This document shows positions 32,211 to 43,692 of a stretch of 64,000 nucleotides of DNA, piece by piece. Source of the DNA: Ceratodon purpureus (taxonomy: Eukaryota > Streptophyta > Bryopsida > Pseudoditrichales > Ditrichaceae); the NCBI GenBank assembly GCA_014871385.1, contig CM026431.1:1-64000 (forward strand), written 5' to 3'. The notes under the pieces are model-generated. The model did no database searches and was not told the origin of the DNA. It was given only the letters and a program-made list of their open reading frames with translations. Every line of letters begins with the position of its first letter. The first letter of the stretch is position 1. A program made the position numbers and the translations under genes.

Positions 32211-33702
32211 TTGGATTCGGATTGTCACTTTGGCAGCAAAGTAAGCTTGGGACGAAGTTCAATTGCCTTCCAGTTCGATTGGTTCAATCTTCTACATCTG
32301 ATCCAGTCCTGTGGGTTTCAAGTGTTAATCATATCTAAGCTTCAAATTAAATACGTGGCTGATCTTCTTCATTTTGTTTTCAGATTCGGCTTTTCCGAAT
32401 GTTTTGAACAAACTGTTCATTAAGCAGTTCGTTTTTATAAAATGCGCATTAACTGGAGGTGTGGCTGGGAGAGTGGGGACGTTCAGAAATTGCAGGTCAG
32501 TACTCGTATTGGCGCGACAGTGGCGTCTTCCTGAATTGGGTGCATTTTGTTTACATTGGGGTTTAATAAATGAAGGGTACAAGTATCTCTGCTTGGTATT
32601 GTTTTCAATTTGCGCCAGACCGGAATTGTTGGGTGATGCTCCATGAAGGGAACTCTGGCTTTTATTCTTAGTTTTTTATTTCTGAAAGCCTGTGATCCGC
32701 ACTGATGACGCGGCTTATTGATTTGGGGACCGAATTTTTGTGAATGACTGCATGGTGGGATAAGCAATCGTGTGTCCCAGACCTTCATCAAGACGAGGGG
32801 TCTCCACTACCAGGTAATTGTGGAGGGGTTTAGTTAGGGGAGTGGTGTTTTTCTCCAACAGGCGCAATAAACCCTAAAACTGTCTCCATAATGTTCAGTG
32901 TGCTTTATTAAAGGAAAACACCTCTGAGGTGTGGGACTCCATCTCCACTGGGCTGCCTTTGATTGTTGGTGGAAACATCGCTAACCCCTTGGCAGTTCAA
33001 ATGTGCTTCGTTGTTTGAAAGAAGGTCCGAAGCGAGGAGTTTCTCACTATGTCAACGCATGTTTCGAGCAGTGCGAAAGTTTGTCTAGATGAAAACCTCG
33101 TTGTGATTTGTAAGTGGCTGTTGCAGGGGAAATGAAGTGCGAAGGAGTTTCTGGTGACGACTTCAAAGGCGACAGACATTTTAATACCTGATAGGCAATG
33201 TTCACCAATTCAGTGGGTAGTGGTTGATAACTACATGAAGTACTGCGGCTTTTATCAAAGAAGGCAACGTGAAAAGGGTTTATTCCACATTGACCAGGCG
33301 TCTTTTTTGATCCTGTGATGGAAGTGTCATTTTTGTCTGAGCATTGGGTTAGAATTGCAGTTCTCGTACGTGCTCAGGGTTTATGGAGTCATGCTCATGC
33401 TTTACCGACGGCTGTGATCATGAGGGTTTAGTGTGGTGTGATTGTTTCTTGTAATTGAGCTATGATAGCATTGATCCATGGAGAGTTGGGCCTGGACACC
33501 TTGAACCTGCATTGTTTTCCTTGCGTGCATGCTGAAATTCGCTACAATAGTTGCAAGGAATGTGATTAAGCATTGTCATATGATAGTTGACATAATTGGT
33601 GTAAAGGATTTGGCAGTTCTTGACAGGGTTGAAGTGACACAGACGCCATCTGTGCTGGTTCTCATGGCTTTCAATCGTTGAGTGTATTGCTGGGATGCGA
33701 GT
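32211..33702. other. Spacer between transposase gene and next gene
   Basis: Contains the transposase 3' UTR. Otherwise no gene recognised. Confidence 0.4.
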
Positions 33703-36700
33703 ATGGCTCCAGTTTTTGTGAATTTTGTGCTTCTGACGCCGTCAACCGATGGACAAGAGGAAGACATTTTGGATCAGGTGAGGAACCTTTCCATGGTTCG
33801 CTCGCTAACGCTTGAATTAAAGTCGACTCTTTCGTGCTGGGTCATTTATTTTGTTTGACACTTCTGGGGGATTGTAATTTCGGGATGGTTTTCTCGGTCC
33901 TTTAAGAAGTAATGGTGCGAATTATGAATCGGGATAGAAGTTGGAGACTGCTACTCATTTAGGTTTTGTACCAAATGTGCCTATTGCACTTGGCACGTTC
34001 CATGTTGTGATCTGTTACCCTAAAGCATTTCTGTGTGTTCTGGAACAGAGGAAATGAGGTTATCAATTTCGCAGTCTTGTATGTGTTTTTGTAGTTTGTA
34101 TGTGTCTGTGATGTACTTTTGACATTGAGCCCTTGTTTGCAGGATTTCTTCGGAGGCTTTGGTGGCATAAGCAGTTTGCATGTGGGAGCATTCAGTAGTG
34201 AAGCAGACGATCTTGATAACGCCTCTCGTAGAACTTTTATTCGAGTACTAAAGAGGGTTCCACATTTGCGATGGCTCGGTGAGTGTCTATATTCACTAGT
34301 ATTTAATGAATTCGACATCGTGACTGAAGCGTGGTCTCGTCTTTTCTGTTGAAGTTCGTCTGCATACTTTTCCTTTGCCATGCGTGTTCTAAGAGGGAAT
34401 TTAGAACTGCTTGTGATCGACACTGATTAATTTTGGTTCTACACTAGTAATGGCTTGGAGTGTAGACTCAGAATCCTGAGGATGTTTTTTTATCTTAATT
34501 TGTAGATGTGAATGCTGTCATACTGCAACCAGTTTTTGCATGGGATGAAAGCAAGTGGTGCTACTATCCCAAAAGGTATTTATTTCTTTTTCCATGATGT
34601 TCGTCTGGTTGTGTTGAAAGTTGTGTTATAAACACCTGTGACATTGATGAGACACTGAGATTTAGCTATGGATTGAGCAGTAAACTATCACACAAGAGTA
34701 CCTGGATGATTCCTTCAACCTGGTGTCGGTGTTTGGTGCTAAATGAGCTTGCCCAGAACCGAGACTATTCATGTAGTTTGTAGTCCTCTATATAGTTATT
34801 GCCGTGCCTCTCAGATCCGCAATGCTAAAACGTATTCCTTACAGTACTCACATAGAAAAATCACATCTCCCTCTTTGCTTGGACATGGCGGTTGGCAATG
34901 TTGCAAGGAGACAGCAATAAACACCTCCAGAGGCCATGGCCAAGGCTCAATTTCGTTCCTACTAGATCCTTTCCTTACATGCGGTGCTTTTTAAAATCTG
35001 CCAGTAAATCTCTGATTCTATGCCTCCTCAGATCACTGAAGCGTGACAACAGTGATTCCCACGGTTGCTTTCAAAATTGGACAGCACGAATGCATGGCAA
35101 CGTCAAGCTCTAGGTAAAAAACTTGAGACGTAATATAAAGTTGTACAGGAGCAACGCTCATGAACAGGGGAGTTTAGAGCCGAAAGTTCAGAATCTGCTG
35201 TGTATAGTGCATAGCCAAAACGTTTCCCTACGACCATGCTGGAATTATATGGACAATTGTCAGACCTGCGTAATTCTAAACCATTCAACCGCTAGGACAA
35301 AATGATGGATGAAATTGAAAATACAATGTCCTTGATATTCTGAGGCTATGTATCATGCAACATCGTCATTATTCTGATCCTAGCATGGAACTTGAGAAGG
35401 TGTCCTCTGTAGTGGGCTGTCTTTTTCAGAAGAAACGCACCTCACCACAACAAAAACTCAAGTGAGGGACTCTTGCGCAGCTACAAGCAAAGGAACGGCG
35501 TCGAAAGGAGGTGGCAACAGCAAGTCACGAGCTGAGCCATCGGAGTATGCGAGGTTGGAGCCGTGGCTGCTGGAGCCGCCGTCCGGGGATGTGCAGGCAG
35601 TAAACCAGGGAGCGGAGTCTCCTGGGCCATCGACATCGTCTCCGGCCGAGTCTCCTTCGACGAGAATTGGAAGTGCAGGAGAACTACCAAGCTGACGACG
35701 GTAATAATCTCCAAAGTGGACGCCGGAGGCAATGCCCAAAGCTCGAACCTCCTGTCCACAAGAATCATTCCAATCAGAATCGTTAGAAAACTGGAAAAAC
35801 AACGCCAGTGCTGGTATATTTGGGAGGTCGACATCGTGCGTTTCTCTACGCATGTGCACCTCGGATAACCAACCAAACAGCAAGGCCTTGTCCATATCCG
35901 AAACTTAAAACGGAACGGAGCTACTGGGAACACAGGTGTGGGCGAAGACACTGGTAAACTCGGGAACAGGTAAGCAGTCTCTCTCCTCATCGATTAGCAA
36001 ACGCATGTATGAGAACTCCTGGGCTGGGTGAAACGAGAGAGGGAGCCTTTTGCAGTACCTAGACCTAGAGTGCATGGATGTCAGTAACTCCTGCGGATCT
36101 TTCAATTACAGTTAGATTATTTTGTATGCCACGGATGTGATTGAATTAGGAGTAGGCATATGAAAATTGACACCTTCCTAGGAGTTGAAATGCACGAACC
36201 TGGAGTGTACTGCATGGACAAGAGGGCTGATCTCGTACAAGCCTAGGACAGGTGACGTCCTGGCACTGTACATCCACATGATCTAAAAATTTATTGGTAC
36301 AATCCTTAGATATCTGAGATTGTTGATTGCGCGTGTAAGATTTGCCCTTCAGAAATGTTTTCTAAACTTCCGTGGAACTGTGAAATAACTAATGTCAAGT
36401 TTCGTAGCTTTTCCCAGTATTAGAGCAATATCCTCTGTTTTGTTCTGTCAAGCTCTCAGATTTCATGATGATGGCGTTGCAGTGGAATGAAGTTGCTGCG
36501 CAATCCACGCTTCAACAAGGGGTTGGCGTTTACGGGAGGAGGAGCGTCGCGTCCACCCTTCCACTGGCCGTACTTCCGCCGGCTGTAGAGACCCAAGAGC
36601 TCCAGGTCCTCTGATCATTCTTCCGTGATGTCTACTTTTGCGACACTGAGATGACGTTCCATTTCTGTCTGTATCTAGTTCCAGGATGCATTTTAGAATG

Positions 36701-37133
36701 GTGACTTTCATCATGTAGCTGCTTCGCTGAGCTTCGTGCCTGAATGGTGGTTGCAGGTGACGAGAAGTATGAGAAATATCCGTAAGCTCAAGGAGCCAGT
36801 GGGCAGATATTCTGCCAGCATGTACCTGCAGGTATTCAAATCCTAATTGATTCTGCCAACACCCTAATTACTATTTACGTTTTATTATTCTTTATCTTAT
36901 TTGAGATCTCAGATTTTTGACTTTAGATGTAGGGATTGAAAAAAAGCAGTCACTCACTGAGCCTGCATTGAAGGAGGTCGTGTATTAGTGTATAAGTTCG
37001 AGCACGGAAAACTGATAAAAAAAAAATAAGTTTTTTGCAGGTGAGGAAAGACGTCGTCGTCTCGCCCAAAGAGAAGTGTGTCACCACTTTGCATCACCAT
37101 AAGAAGCCGACTTCGTATCCAACCTTCATGTAG
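33703..37133 (+). CDS. Multi-exon gene of unknown function (incomplete model)
   Basis: Three exons join in phase with good splice sites: 33703-33777 (starts MAPVFVNF), 34143-34278 (DFFGGFGG...VPHLRWLG) and 34506-34575 (VNAVILQPVF...YYPKR). Two more in-phase exons, 36757-36831 and 37041-37133 (ending at TAG), probably finish it, but the linking exon between 34576 and 36756 was not resolved; an acceptor at 35430 opens one candidate. The predicted protein is small (>150 aa) and basic at its end. No recognised domain. It lies inside the 39-kb element, downstream of the transposase on the same strand, and may be an accessory gene or another captured fragment. Confidence 0.4.
35458..35895 (-). CDS. 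Possible 145-aa ORF of unknown function
   Basis: An open frame from an ATG (MDKALLFGW) with an acidic, Ser/Gly-rich C-terminal half. It lies antisense within the unresolved gap of the 33.7-37.1 kb gene. No domain recognised, no splice support; it may be chance. Confidence 0.2.
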   Translation of the reverse strand: MDKALLFGWLSEVHMRRETHDVDLPNIPALALFFQFSNDSDWNDSCGQEVRALGIASGVHFGDYYRRQLGSSPALPILVEGDSAGDDVDGPGDSAPWFTACTSPDGGSSSHGSNLAYSDGSARDLLLPPPFDAVPLLVAAQESLT

Positions 37134-37444
37134 GTATCAAAATTTGCTATAACATTTTGTAAGTGCTTATTGTTTACAAAATCTCAAGTGGATCCGTGAT
37201 TGTCTCTTGAACAGGGGCAGGAGTGCATCTATTTATTGGAAGTATGGAAGGTAGTGCTGACCACTTGTTGTCACTTTTCGTCTGAGAATGCCACTTTTCG
37301 TCATGGCCGTTGTCTTTTTTTGTCACAACTACTTGCTCTGTAATTAAAGTATAGGAATGGCCTACGTAAAGTCTAGCTACCATGGAGAGTCCTGCTTATA
37401 GGGAGCTATAGATTGCATGATACGGCTTCCCACGGAGGAAGTCT

Positions 37445-38053
37445 ATGTCATCCGTGCGAGACACATTGCAGACGGTCAGCAGGTTAGAGGAGGCACGTGA
37501 CTGCATGTCGTCAATGCCATGTTCCCCTCTCGCCCTGGGGAAGGTGCTGCTTGCAATAGAGTCGGACAGATTCATTCCGCTCTCTCGCGAATGTGCAGTA
37601 GTGACCCCGGCACACTGCAAGGTACTTTGCGCAAATTTAGGGGGCACTCCCGACAGAGCTGGGGGACCGATGGCAAGGGTGCGTACTGCAGGTTCGACGA
37701 GGACAAGAGCCGTTTTGCGGTTATCCTCTGAGGCACCGCAAAGTCTACTGGAGCTGCGGCCATGGCTCGTGGAAGTGGAGAGAGCCAGGAGTGGGGGCAG
37801 GGACATTCGTCCTCTTCTACATATTGCGCGTCTAACGGAGCCCGGAGCAGAGTGGCGCTGGACATTTCCCTGTACCGTTGAGCTCCTTCACGTCATGGCC
37901 GAATCCCTCGTGCCGTTCCCCGTGAGCTCGACGGTCTACAGCGACGGTGGCGCGGTTTTAAACTCTGCCGCGAACTCTGCCGCCATTGCGCACGGGCAGA
38001 GCCAGGGTGCCGTTCACAGGAGTTGGTGGGGGGGGGGTTTCACGCAGGAATGA
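37445..38053 (+). CDS. 202-aa ORF with a decayed relative at 21.4 kb
   Basis: Open frame ending at 38053 with segments RVRTAGSTRTRAV, ELRPWLVEV, EWRWTFPCTVEL and MAESLVPF. The same segments appear in the decayed minus-strand copy at 21365-21652, so the frame is under or descends from coding constraint. It may be one exon of a longer gene; ATG at 37445 is the assumed start. No domain recognised. The last ~30 residues run into low-complexity sequence. Confidence 0.45.
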   Translation: MSSVRDTLQTVSRLEEARDCMSSMPCSPLALGKVLLAIESDRFIPLSRECAVVTPAHCKVLCANLGGTPDRAGGPMARVRTAGSTRTRAVLRLSSEAPQSLLELRPWLVEVERARSGGRDIRPLLHIARLTEPGAEWRWTFPCTVELLHVMAESLVPFPVSSTVYSDGGAVLNSAANSAAIAHGQSQGAVHRSWWGGGFTQE

Positions 38054-38399
38054 CAAAAGCGCGCGGTGTCTAGACATGCCTTCGTAAACATCCTGAGGTA
38101 CGTGACAATTTCATAATTTACTGTGGTTATTGGCTTCAATGTGCGACAGACTGATGTTTCACACTTGTTCGGTGCGAAGGAGAGTCTCGTCCAGTAGATT
38201 TCAGTGTTCAGATTCCCCTTCGAGGTTCGGTTACTTCGCATATCACTGTGCTGAGAGTCTCGTGGTGCAATGCTTTCCACGTTCCACGTCCTGAATTTTT
38301 GCTACTAAGCCTGACTCGATTATTCCTATCCTTCAAAGTTGTCTGGTTCAACTGTGCAACTGTCATGCATACTTTCTGACTTGGGGTCCTCGATTGCAG

Positions 38400-39120
38400 T
38401 GATGTGTCTGGGCTATGGCGGCTTTCCAAGGGCATCTCTCCACTTCCCAATATCTGTGGAGGCGCTGTGTCACTGTAAATCCGGTGTTCCTGACGTTAGG
38501 GTAGTTCTGACGTTTCTTTTCCTGACAATCCACTTCATCAAAGTGACGCTTCACGGGTCCAGGTTCACCAAATCCTCGGAACCCCTTCGAATTCCGTTGT
38601 TATATCCCGTGCCGCTTTCTTTTCGTGTACAGAAGCGACTTCGTTGGGCGAAGTCGCCACTTCCAGTGTACTGTCCGGCTCAGATTCTATTGTTCAAGTA
38701 TAATCCGTAGTGAACATTTCAGTGTGGGCTACTTCCCATGGCCCTGTTCCACTTAGCACTTGAGGATGCACTGTTTCTCTAGGTACCCCGCTCTGGAGGT
38801 TGCATTGCACTTCCACTGTACTGGACGGCAGAGGTTCCGTTGCAGTGTATTCCTCAGTGAACATTTCAGTGTGGGCTATGTCCCATGGCCCTGTCCCACT
38901 TGGAACTTGAGGATGCACGGTTGTCCTATGTACGCCGCTGTGGAGGTTGTATTCCACTTTCTAGGCAGTGGACCGAAACTTTTCACACTGCATTGGCACT
39001 TCACATTTGGTGGCAAGGTTCACTTCCACTACTCTGTCACTTTCGCCATATCACTTAACTTGTTGATCCACTTTAGTTTCACTTACTCGCTTTCTGATCA
39101 GTGGTTGCTTCGGTCTTGAC
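38400..39120. repeat. CACT/AGTG-saturated block with a 147-bp duplication
   Basis: CACTT, CACTG and CAGTG motifs recur every 10-25 bases. Within it AGTGAACATTTCAGTGTGGG starts at 38709 and again at 38856, a tandem duplication of ~147 bp. Reading frames at 38339-39119 are by-products of the repeat. Confidence 0.65.
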
Positions 39121-39619
39121 GAGCGTTGCAAGAACTTATTTCATGTTCACGCACTTCTGATATGTGTGTGCGGGTATAGAAATACACAAATGCTTTAGAT
39201 ACAAAACTTCCAGACAGTATGCAAGTTGGTACGTTGCTCTCCTCGCGTTTTTGTGTTCCTCTCACGGTCAGGATCGTGAAATCGTGCTGTTTTTTTCCCT
39301 TCCCTTGAGGGTGTGGCCAATGCTTAAGATTGGGCGGCATCAAATATTGCAGGTCGGCTCGAAGGGATGTGGTTCGGGGCATGTAGGATCATGCCATAAA
39401 GCCGAGAAAGTATGCTGAAGTCTTCTGACACATAATCCTTCAGTTACTGTAAGTCATCCATTCTTTTGCACATTCCTTTTCTTCCCCCCTGGAAATTACA
39501 AAGAGACGTAAGTATTGATCTTGTTTGTGTATCATTTGTAGATTGAATTTATTAGTTCAATGCTATATGTTTTATGATGAGTACGGAATAATTAAGGTTT
39601 GTCGTATAAATCTTGCAGG

Positions 39620-40576
39620 TTTTACACAACAGAAGGCTTGCCATGGCCAAGGCTCAGAAGAACAGAACTGCTGCTGTGGAAGGTCTACATAAATATCTGT
39701 TCAGGTGAGACAGTACTCGGAATGTAGTTTGGTTAGGGGGTGGTTGTAAAGGAATATGGGTTGTTACGTGCGTTTTTTTAATTGTTTAATTTATTTATCT
39801 TTGGTGGCATTTCAAGGTAGACTGTGAAATTGCGGCTTGAATGTCTAGTTGTTACTGATCAGGTTTAGGTTCCGTCATTGAGAATATTGTGTTAACAAAA
39901 GAGCTCAACATGTGTATGACTAGGATTGTTTATGTAGGAAAACTTGGCCTGCTTTTGACATTCATGAGTACCCTAATCGAGACATTGCAAAGACACGGGG
40001 TGTTGTAGTCTGGATTCCCATTTCACCGGGAATTTGGCCTTGCTCGCAGGGGTCGACTCGCGAGGGATCTTTTTGCAGAACATGTTATGGACAAAGAGCG
40101 CCGCGACCATGGAATAGCGGAAGAATGGTTGGGAGACGAAGAGTTTGATCACAAAGCAATACCATATCCTAAAACAGTCATGCTCCTTGTTGGCACACGT
40201 GGTGATGTTCAGCCTTTTTATTGCCATCAACAAAAAGTTACAGGTTGATTACATGGACTGATCTTGGTTTTTGTTTATCTTTTTGGTGCTCAATCTATCT
40301 GTCTTAACTCCTCTTCTGTGTTCTTCTGATCCTATTTTAGCATTTGGAACAATGTGTGACGCAAAGTTACCTACCACGTTTCCGCAGCGTAGAACTGATC
40401 AACAGTGTAGACTTTGGTAGGACTCGAAGCTAAAGATTTGTCCTGGTCCTATTGCTGCAGGGATATGGTCACCAAGTACGATTAGCATCCCCTGCCTACT
40501 TTCGGGATTTTGTGAAGAAAGAGGGCTTCGAATTCTATCCTCTGCCACGCTTCTCGAAGGTCCTTGCTGAAGCCAG
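39620..40576 (+). pseudogene. Captured fragment of a UGT80 sterol 3-beta-glucosyltransferase gene
   Basis: Three exons with good splice sites: 39620-39704 (AVEGLHKYLF), ~40052-40236 (DKERRDHG..., then VMLLVGTRGDVQPF) and 40461-40576 (GYGHQVRLAS...EFYPLPRFSKVLAEA). TRGDVQPF and the GYGH(Q)VRLA...FVxxEGxEFYPL order are signatures of the N-terminal Rossmann half of UGT80 enzymes, which glucosylate membrane sterols. After QPF one extra T in a T run (40215-40219) breaks the frame: the next frame would read IAI..KLQ as in UGT80. Nothing downstream encodes the sugar-binding C-terminal half. Introns are kept, so the copy came from genomic DNA. Not functional as an enzyme. Confidence 0.8.
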
Positions 40577-41458
40577 GTTTTCTTTCTGCTATTGAAAATG
40601 TTTGAGAACGAAAGCACAACAAATTAATACAAAGTTTTCTAGAGCTCCGAGGAACAATGAGAATATTAACAACAATCGGGACTGAAACTTCTTAAATGGC
40701 TTAAGCTGAACCATTTATCGAACAGGCTTGGAACCACTGCGCTCTTATTCTAGTATGGACTAATTATTGAGGCTATCATATGTACGCTGGAAACTGTAAG
40801 TCGTGCATTTTATGTATGGAATATTTATTACAGACTTGGATTCGTCGATCTAATTCCTGCCTGGCTGCTGCGATTATATGTTACTCATAGCTCTTCAATC
40901 CCAGGCTTCTCCTTTTGCATACAGTAGATGTCATTTTGAATTTAGCTTTGTAATTCATCTACCATTAAGCAATCCCATCGCCTTGCACCGATAAACTGTT
41001 GTAGGGGCATACTCTTTACTGCCCGGACGTAATCGGAAAGAGTGGACTGTTGTCTTTCGTACAGAACGTACTTAGGGCTTTTGCTCTGCATTTCTACACT
41101 CACGTAATGAAATGTTCTACTCTGTTCGTGTGCCATTTTTTCAGGACTGAGACGAGCCGGACCAGTCTCGATTGTCCAATAAACCTTCTCTGTGCGACAT
41201 TGGTTTCATGGAACATGAGACTCTGAAGACCCCATTCTTACAGTTCAGAATACTGAGGTCAACAAGTCGATGACTCCACGACTCATTCTATCATGTGCAC
41301 ACAAATGCTGAGGGTGAGACTGGCCTCGCAGCCCCGTCTGATACGCCAAGAGGTACTCTACAGTTGCGTCTCCGTGTATTAGTGTACAATACTAACTGCT
41401 ACTGTACAATAGTGAATCGCGGATGTTTTCTCCGCGGATTAGTAAAGTCTGGTTTGCA
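40577..41458. other. No gene recognised
   Basis: Mixed sequence after the UGT80 fragment; no continuation of UGT80 exons and no other coding signal found. Confidence 0.4.
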
Positions 41459-41556
41459 CTAATGTACTCACTAATGTACTCACTAATGTACTCACTAATG
41501 TACTCACTAATGTACTCACTAATGTACTCACTAATGTACTCACTAATGTACTCACT
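41459..41556 (+). repeat. 12-bp tandem repeat upstream of the 527-aa gene
   Basis: AATGTACTCACT is repeated eight times exactly from 41461 and decays at 41557 into related units. It ends ~35 bp before the ATG at 41592, so it lies in the promoter or 5' UTR and contains the ACTCACT motif abundant in this element. Confidence 0.85.
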
Positions 41557-41591
41557 AATCTCCTCTCAAATTTACTCACTAGTAAAATCAT

Positions 41592-43692
41592 ATGTCATGT
41601 GAAGTGACCTCCTACCGTGTTCTAGAAATTATGAGAGCCATGGCCTCCATAACCTGGGCACCACCTTCAGTGACGTTTTGCGAATGGACTGGCGTGACAG
41701 ATCACTCCGATTTGCAATCACTGCGCAGCAGATTGGTGTCTTCTCCTGCAGCTCAAATCAATGAGCACCTCACTGGGATTAAGGTGACGGCCCGAGGGAC
41801 TTCCTCTTCCATTTCTGTTTCGCCTACTCCGAGAGCTCTCTTGAAAACGCGCATCGTCCTCTTCGTATTCACTCTCGTCCTCCTCGTATTCACTCTTGGC
41901 CTCGCTCTTCCGCCCCGTCACGAGGTACGCTGGCTTCTAACTTTTGTGGCCACCTTCGCATTCTCTTTTGCGGGCTGCCTTTGATTGTTGGACATTGACC
42001 ATGCGATTGTTTCTACGCCAGCAGTCACTGACTTATACCTTGTTGCGGTGCTCTTATTCGCTACTCAGCCGGTTTTTGTGGACAATCATCATTTGCCTGT
42101 GTTGTTCAAGTGCTGGGTGATGTTGAAGTTCCGTTAATTTGCATTGTTTACGTACAATTTCCAATCAGCAGTATTCTTACTCGCCATTCGGGTTCGAGTT
42201 CCTGGAATCGGGTTTTATGCGATGTTGTTAATGTTTTCCTTTGTTCTCAGGAAGTCGCTAACGTGATTGCCGGTCTTGTTGTGGGCAGCATGGCCGTCGT
42301 CGAGGAGTCCTCCATCCCCTGGTTTGTCGCAATCATGCGGCTTCATAACCGTGGCGTGATCCCCTCGGTAACTCCGACCGAGTACATGCCGAGTCGCAGA
42401 GCCATGGCGGAATTCTTTGGCCCCCCTTCCGGCCGTGGATACGTGTTCGCAGATCAGGGGCTACCGAACTACGAGGTGTATGTGCGCCAGTTGTTCTCGC
42501 GAGTTATCCAGCAGCCGTGGCCGATGTCCGCTGTGATGCCATTCCACTTTGCTAGAGGCTTGATGGTGGAGGCGTTGGGTGTGGAGGTGAATTGGGCCGA
42601 CTTCGCCTTCCGTGCAACACATCCACCGAAGACCAAAATACCGAGGATCCTCCCGGAGTTCAAGTCAATTCAGGAGCCCCTTCCTCCGCTGCCCATCGTC
42701 ATGCCCCGTGCGCACCTATTGGTATTCTCTCATCCCTCTCAATATCATTGGCTATGGTGTCTGAGTATGGTGGTGCTCTGTAATTTTTAGAAATCCAGCC
42801 TGTCTAAGTAGCCTTTGCGATTTGCCAGTCTTCATGTAACCAGTAGAGGTCGTTGCCATTGATCAGAGTCGATGGTCGATTTGTTCCCCGACTGATGAAT
42901 GTCCTTACGCAGGTGAAATCCCCCCTGGCAGCGACCATCGCCGAATATCTGAATGCAGAAGGAGGGAGTTCCACTGGCGTTGGATTCTCACAATCGGATG
43001 ACATGTTTTCACCGGACCTTGAGATCCTGCCCGATGCGGAGGCACCCGTGGCAGAGCCTAGCCATACTCTCCTGGAAACTGCGCGGTCGGAAATCATTCC
43101 GATGGTGCCTTGCTCTGAAGGGCAGAACGTCAGCGACCCCAAAGTCCGTGCCCCGGTGACCTTGGACGTCGCTCAAATTTCCGCCTTGGCGCTGCTCCGT
43201 ACCTCAATCACGTGCTCTGTCGAGAATGAACGTGTACGCCTGCTGATGGTCCAAATGCATCTTGGTAGATCGGTGGGCAAGCTGCGGAAGAGCTTGACTG
43301 AACAGAGATTGCGTCTCGCTGTGTTGGAACGGAAAGCCTTGGAGAAGTCACGAAGCCATGACCGGGCCAAAGCTCAATTCCGCCGGGCTCGTGAAATCAT
43401 GAATGCAAATAAGCTGGACATAGGTGCGTCGGTCAGGAAGCATGGTGGGTCAGTTGGAAATTCTGGTATGCGAATGTCTGAGCAGCTTGTCAACTCCTGG
43501 ATGGACAATGTTGCTGCCGCGGCCAAAAAGGTGGACTCCTGGGAATTAAAGTTGGAGCTTCAGAAGGAACTAGTCGCGAAGACAACAGAAGAGCTTGCGG
43601 CAGCCGAGGACGTTCTGAACGAGAAGGTGGAAGTCCTGGACGAGTCTCTAACGCACCTGCATGCTCTCGCTGGTTTCCTCGCGAGTCTGTAA
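41592..43692 (+). CDS. 527-aa membrane-anchored coiled-coil protein, intact three-exon gene
   Basis: Exons 41592-41924, 42251-42721 and 42913-43692 join in phase 0 at GT/AG sites to give 527 aa without stops. Residues ~85-105 form one hydrophobic segment (VLFVFTLVLLVFTLGLAL), a likely membrane helix. Residues 112-268 form a folded-looking domain (SSIPWFVAIM, YVRQLFSRVI, MPFHFARGL). The last ~180 residues are helical and charged, probably coiled coil (LRKSLTEQRL, LELQKELVAK, VLNEKVEVL). No family recognised. Its openness contrasts with the decayed captured fragments around it, so it is probably a genuine gene of the 39-kb element. A 12-bp tandem array sits just upstream. Confidence 0.65.

Noticed and set aside
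38339-39119. Cys/His-rich plus-strand ORFs of ~120 aa
   Set aside because: They are produced by the CACT/AGTG-rich repeat and its 147-bp duplication.
41459-41556. CRISPR-like array
   Set aside because: Units are 12 bp with no spacers and the genome is eukaryotic; it is a simple tandem repeat.
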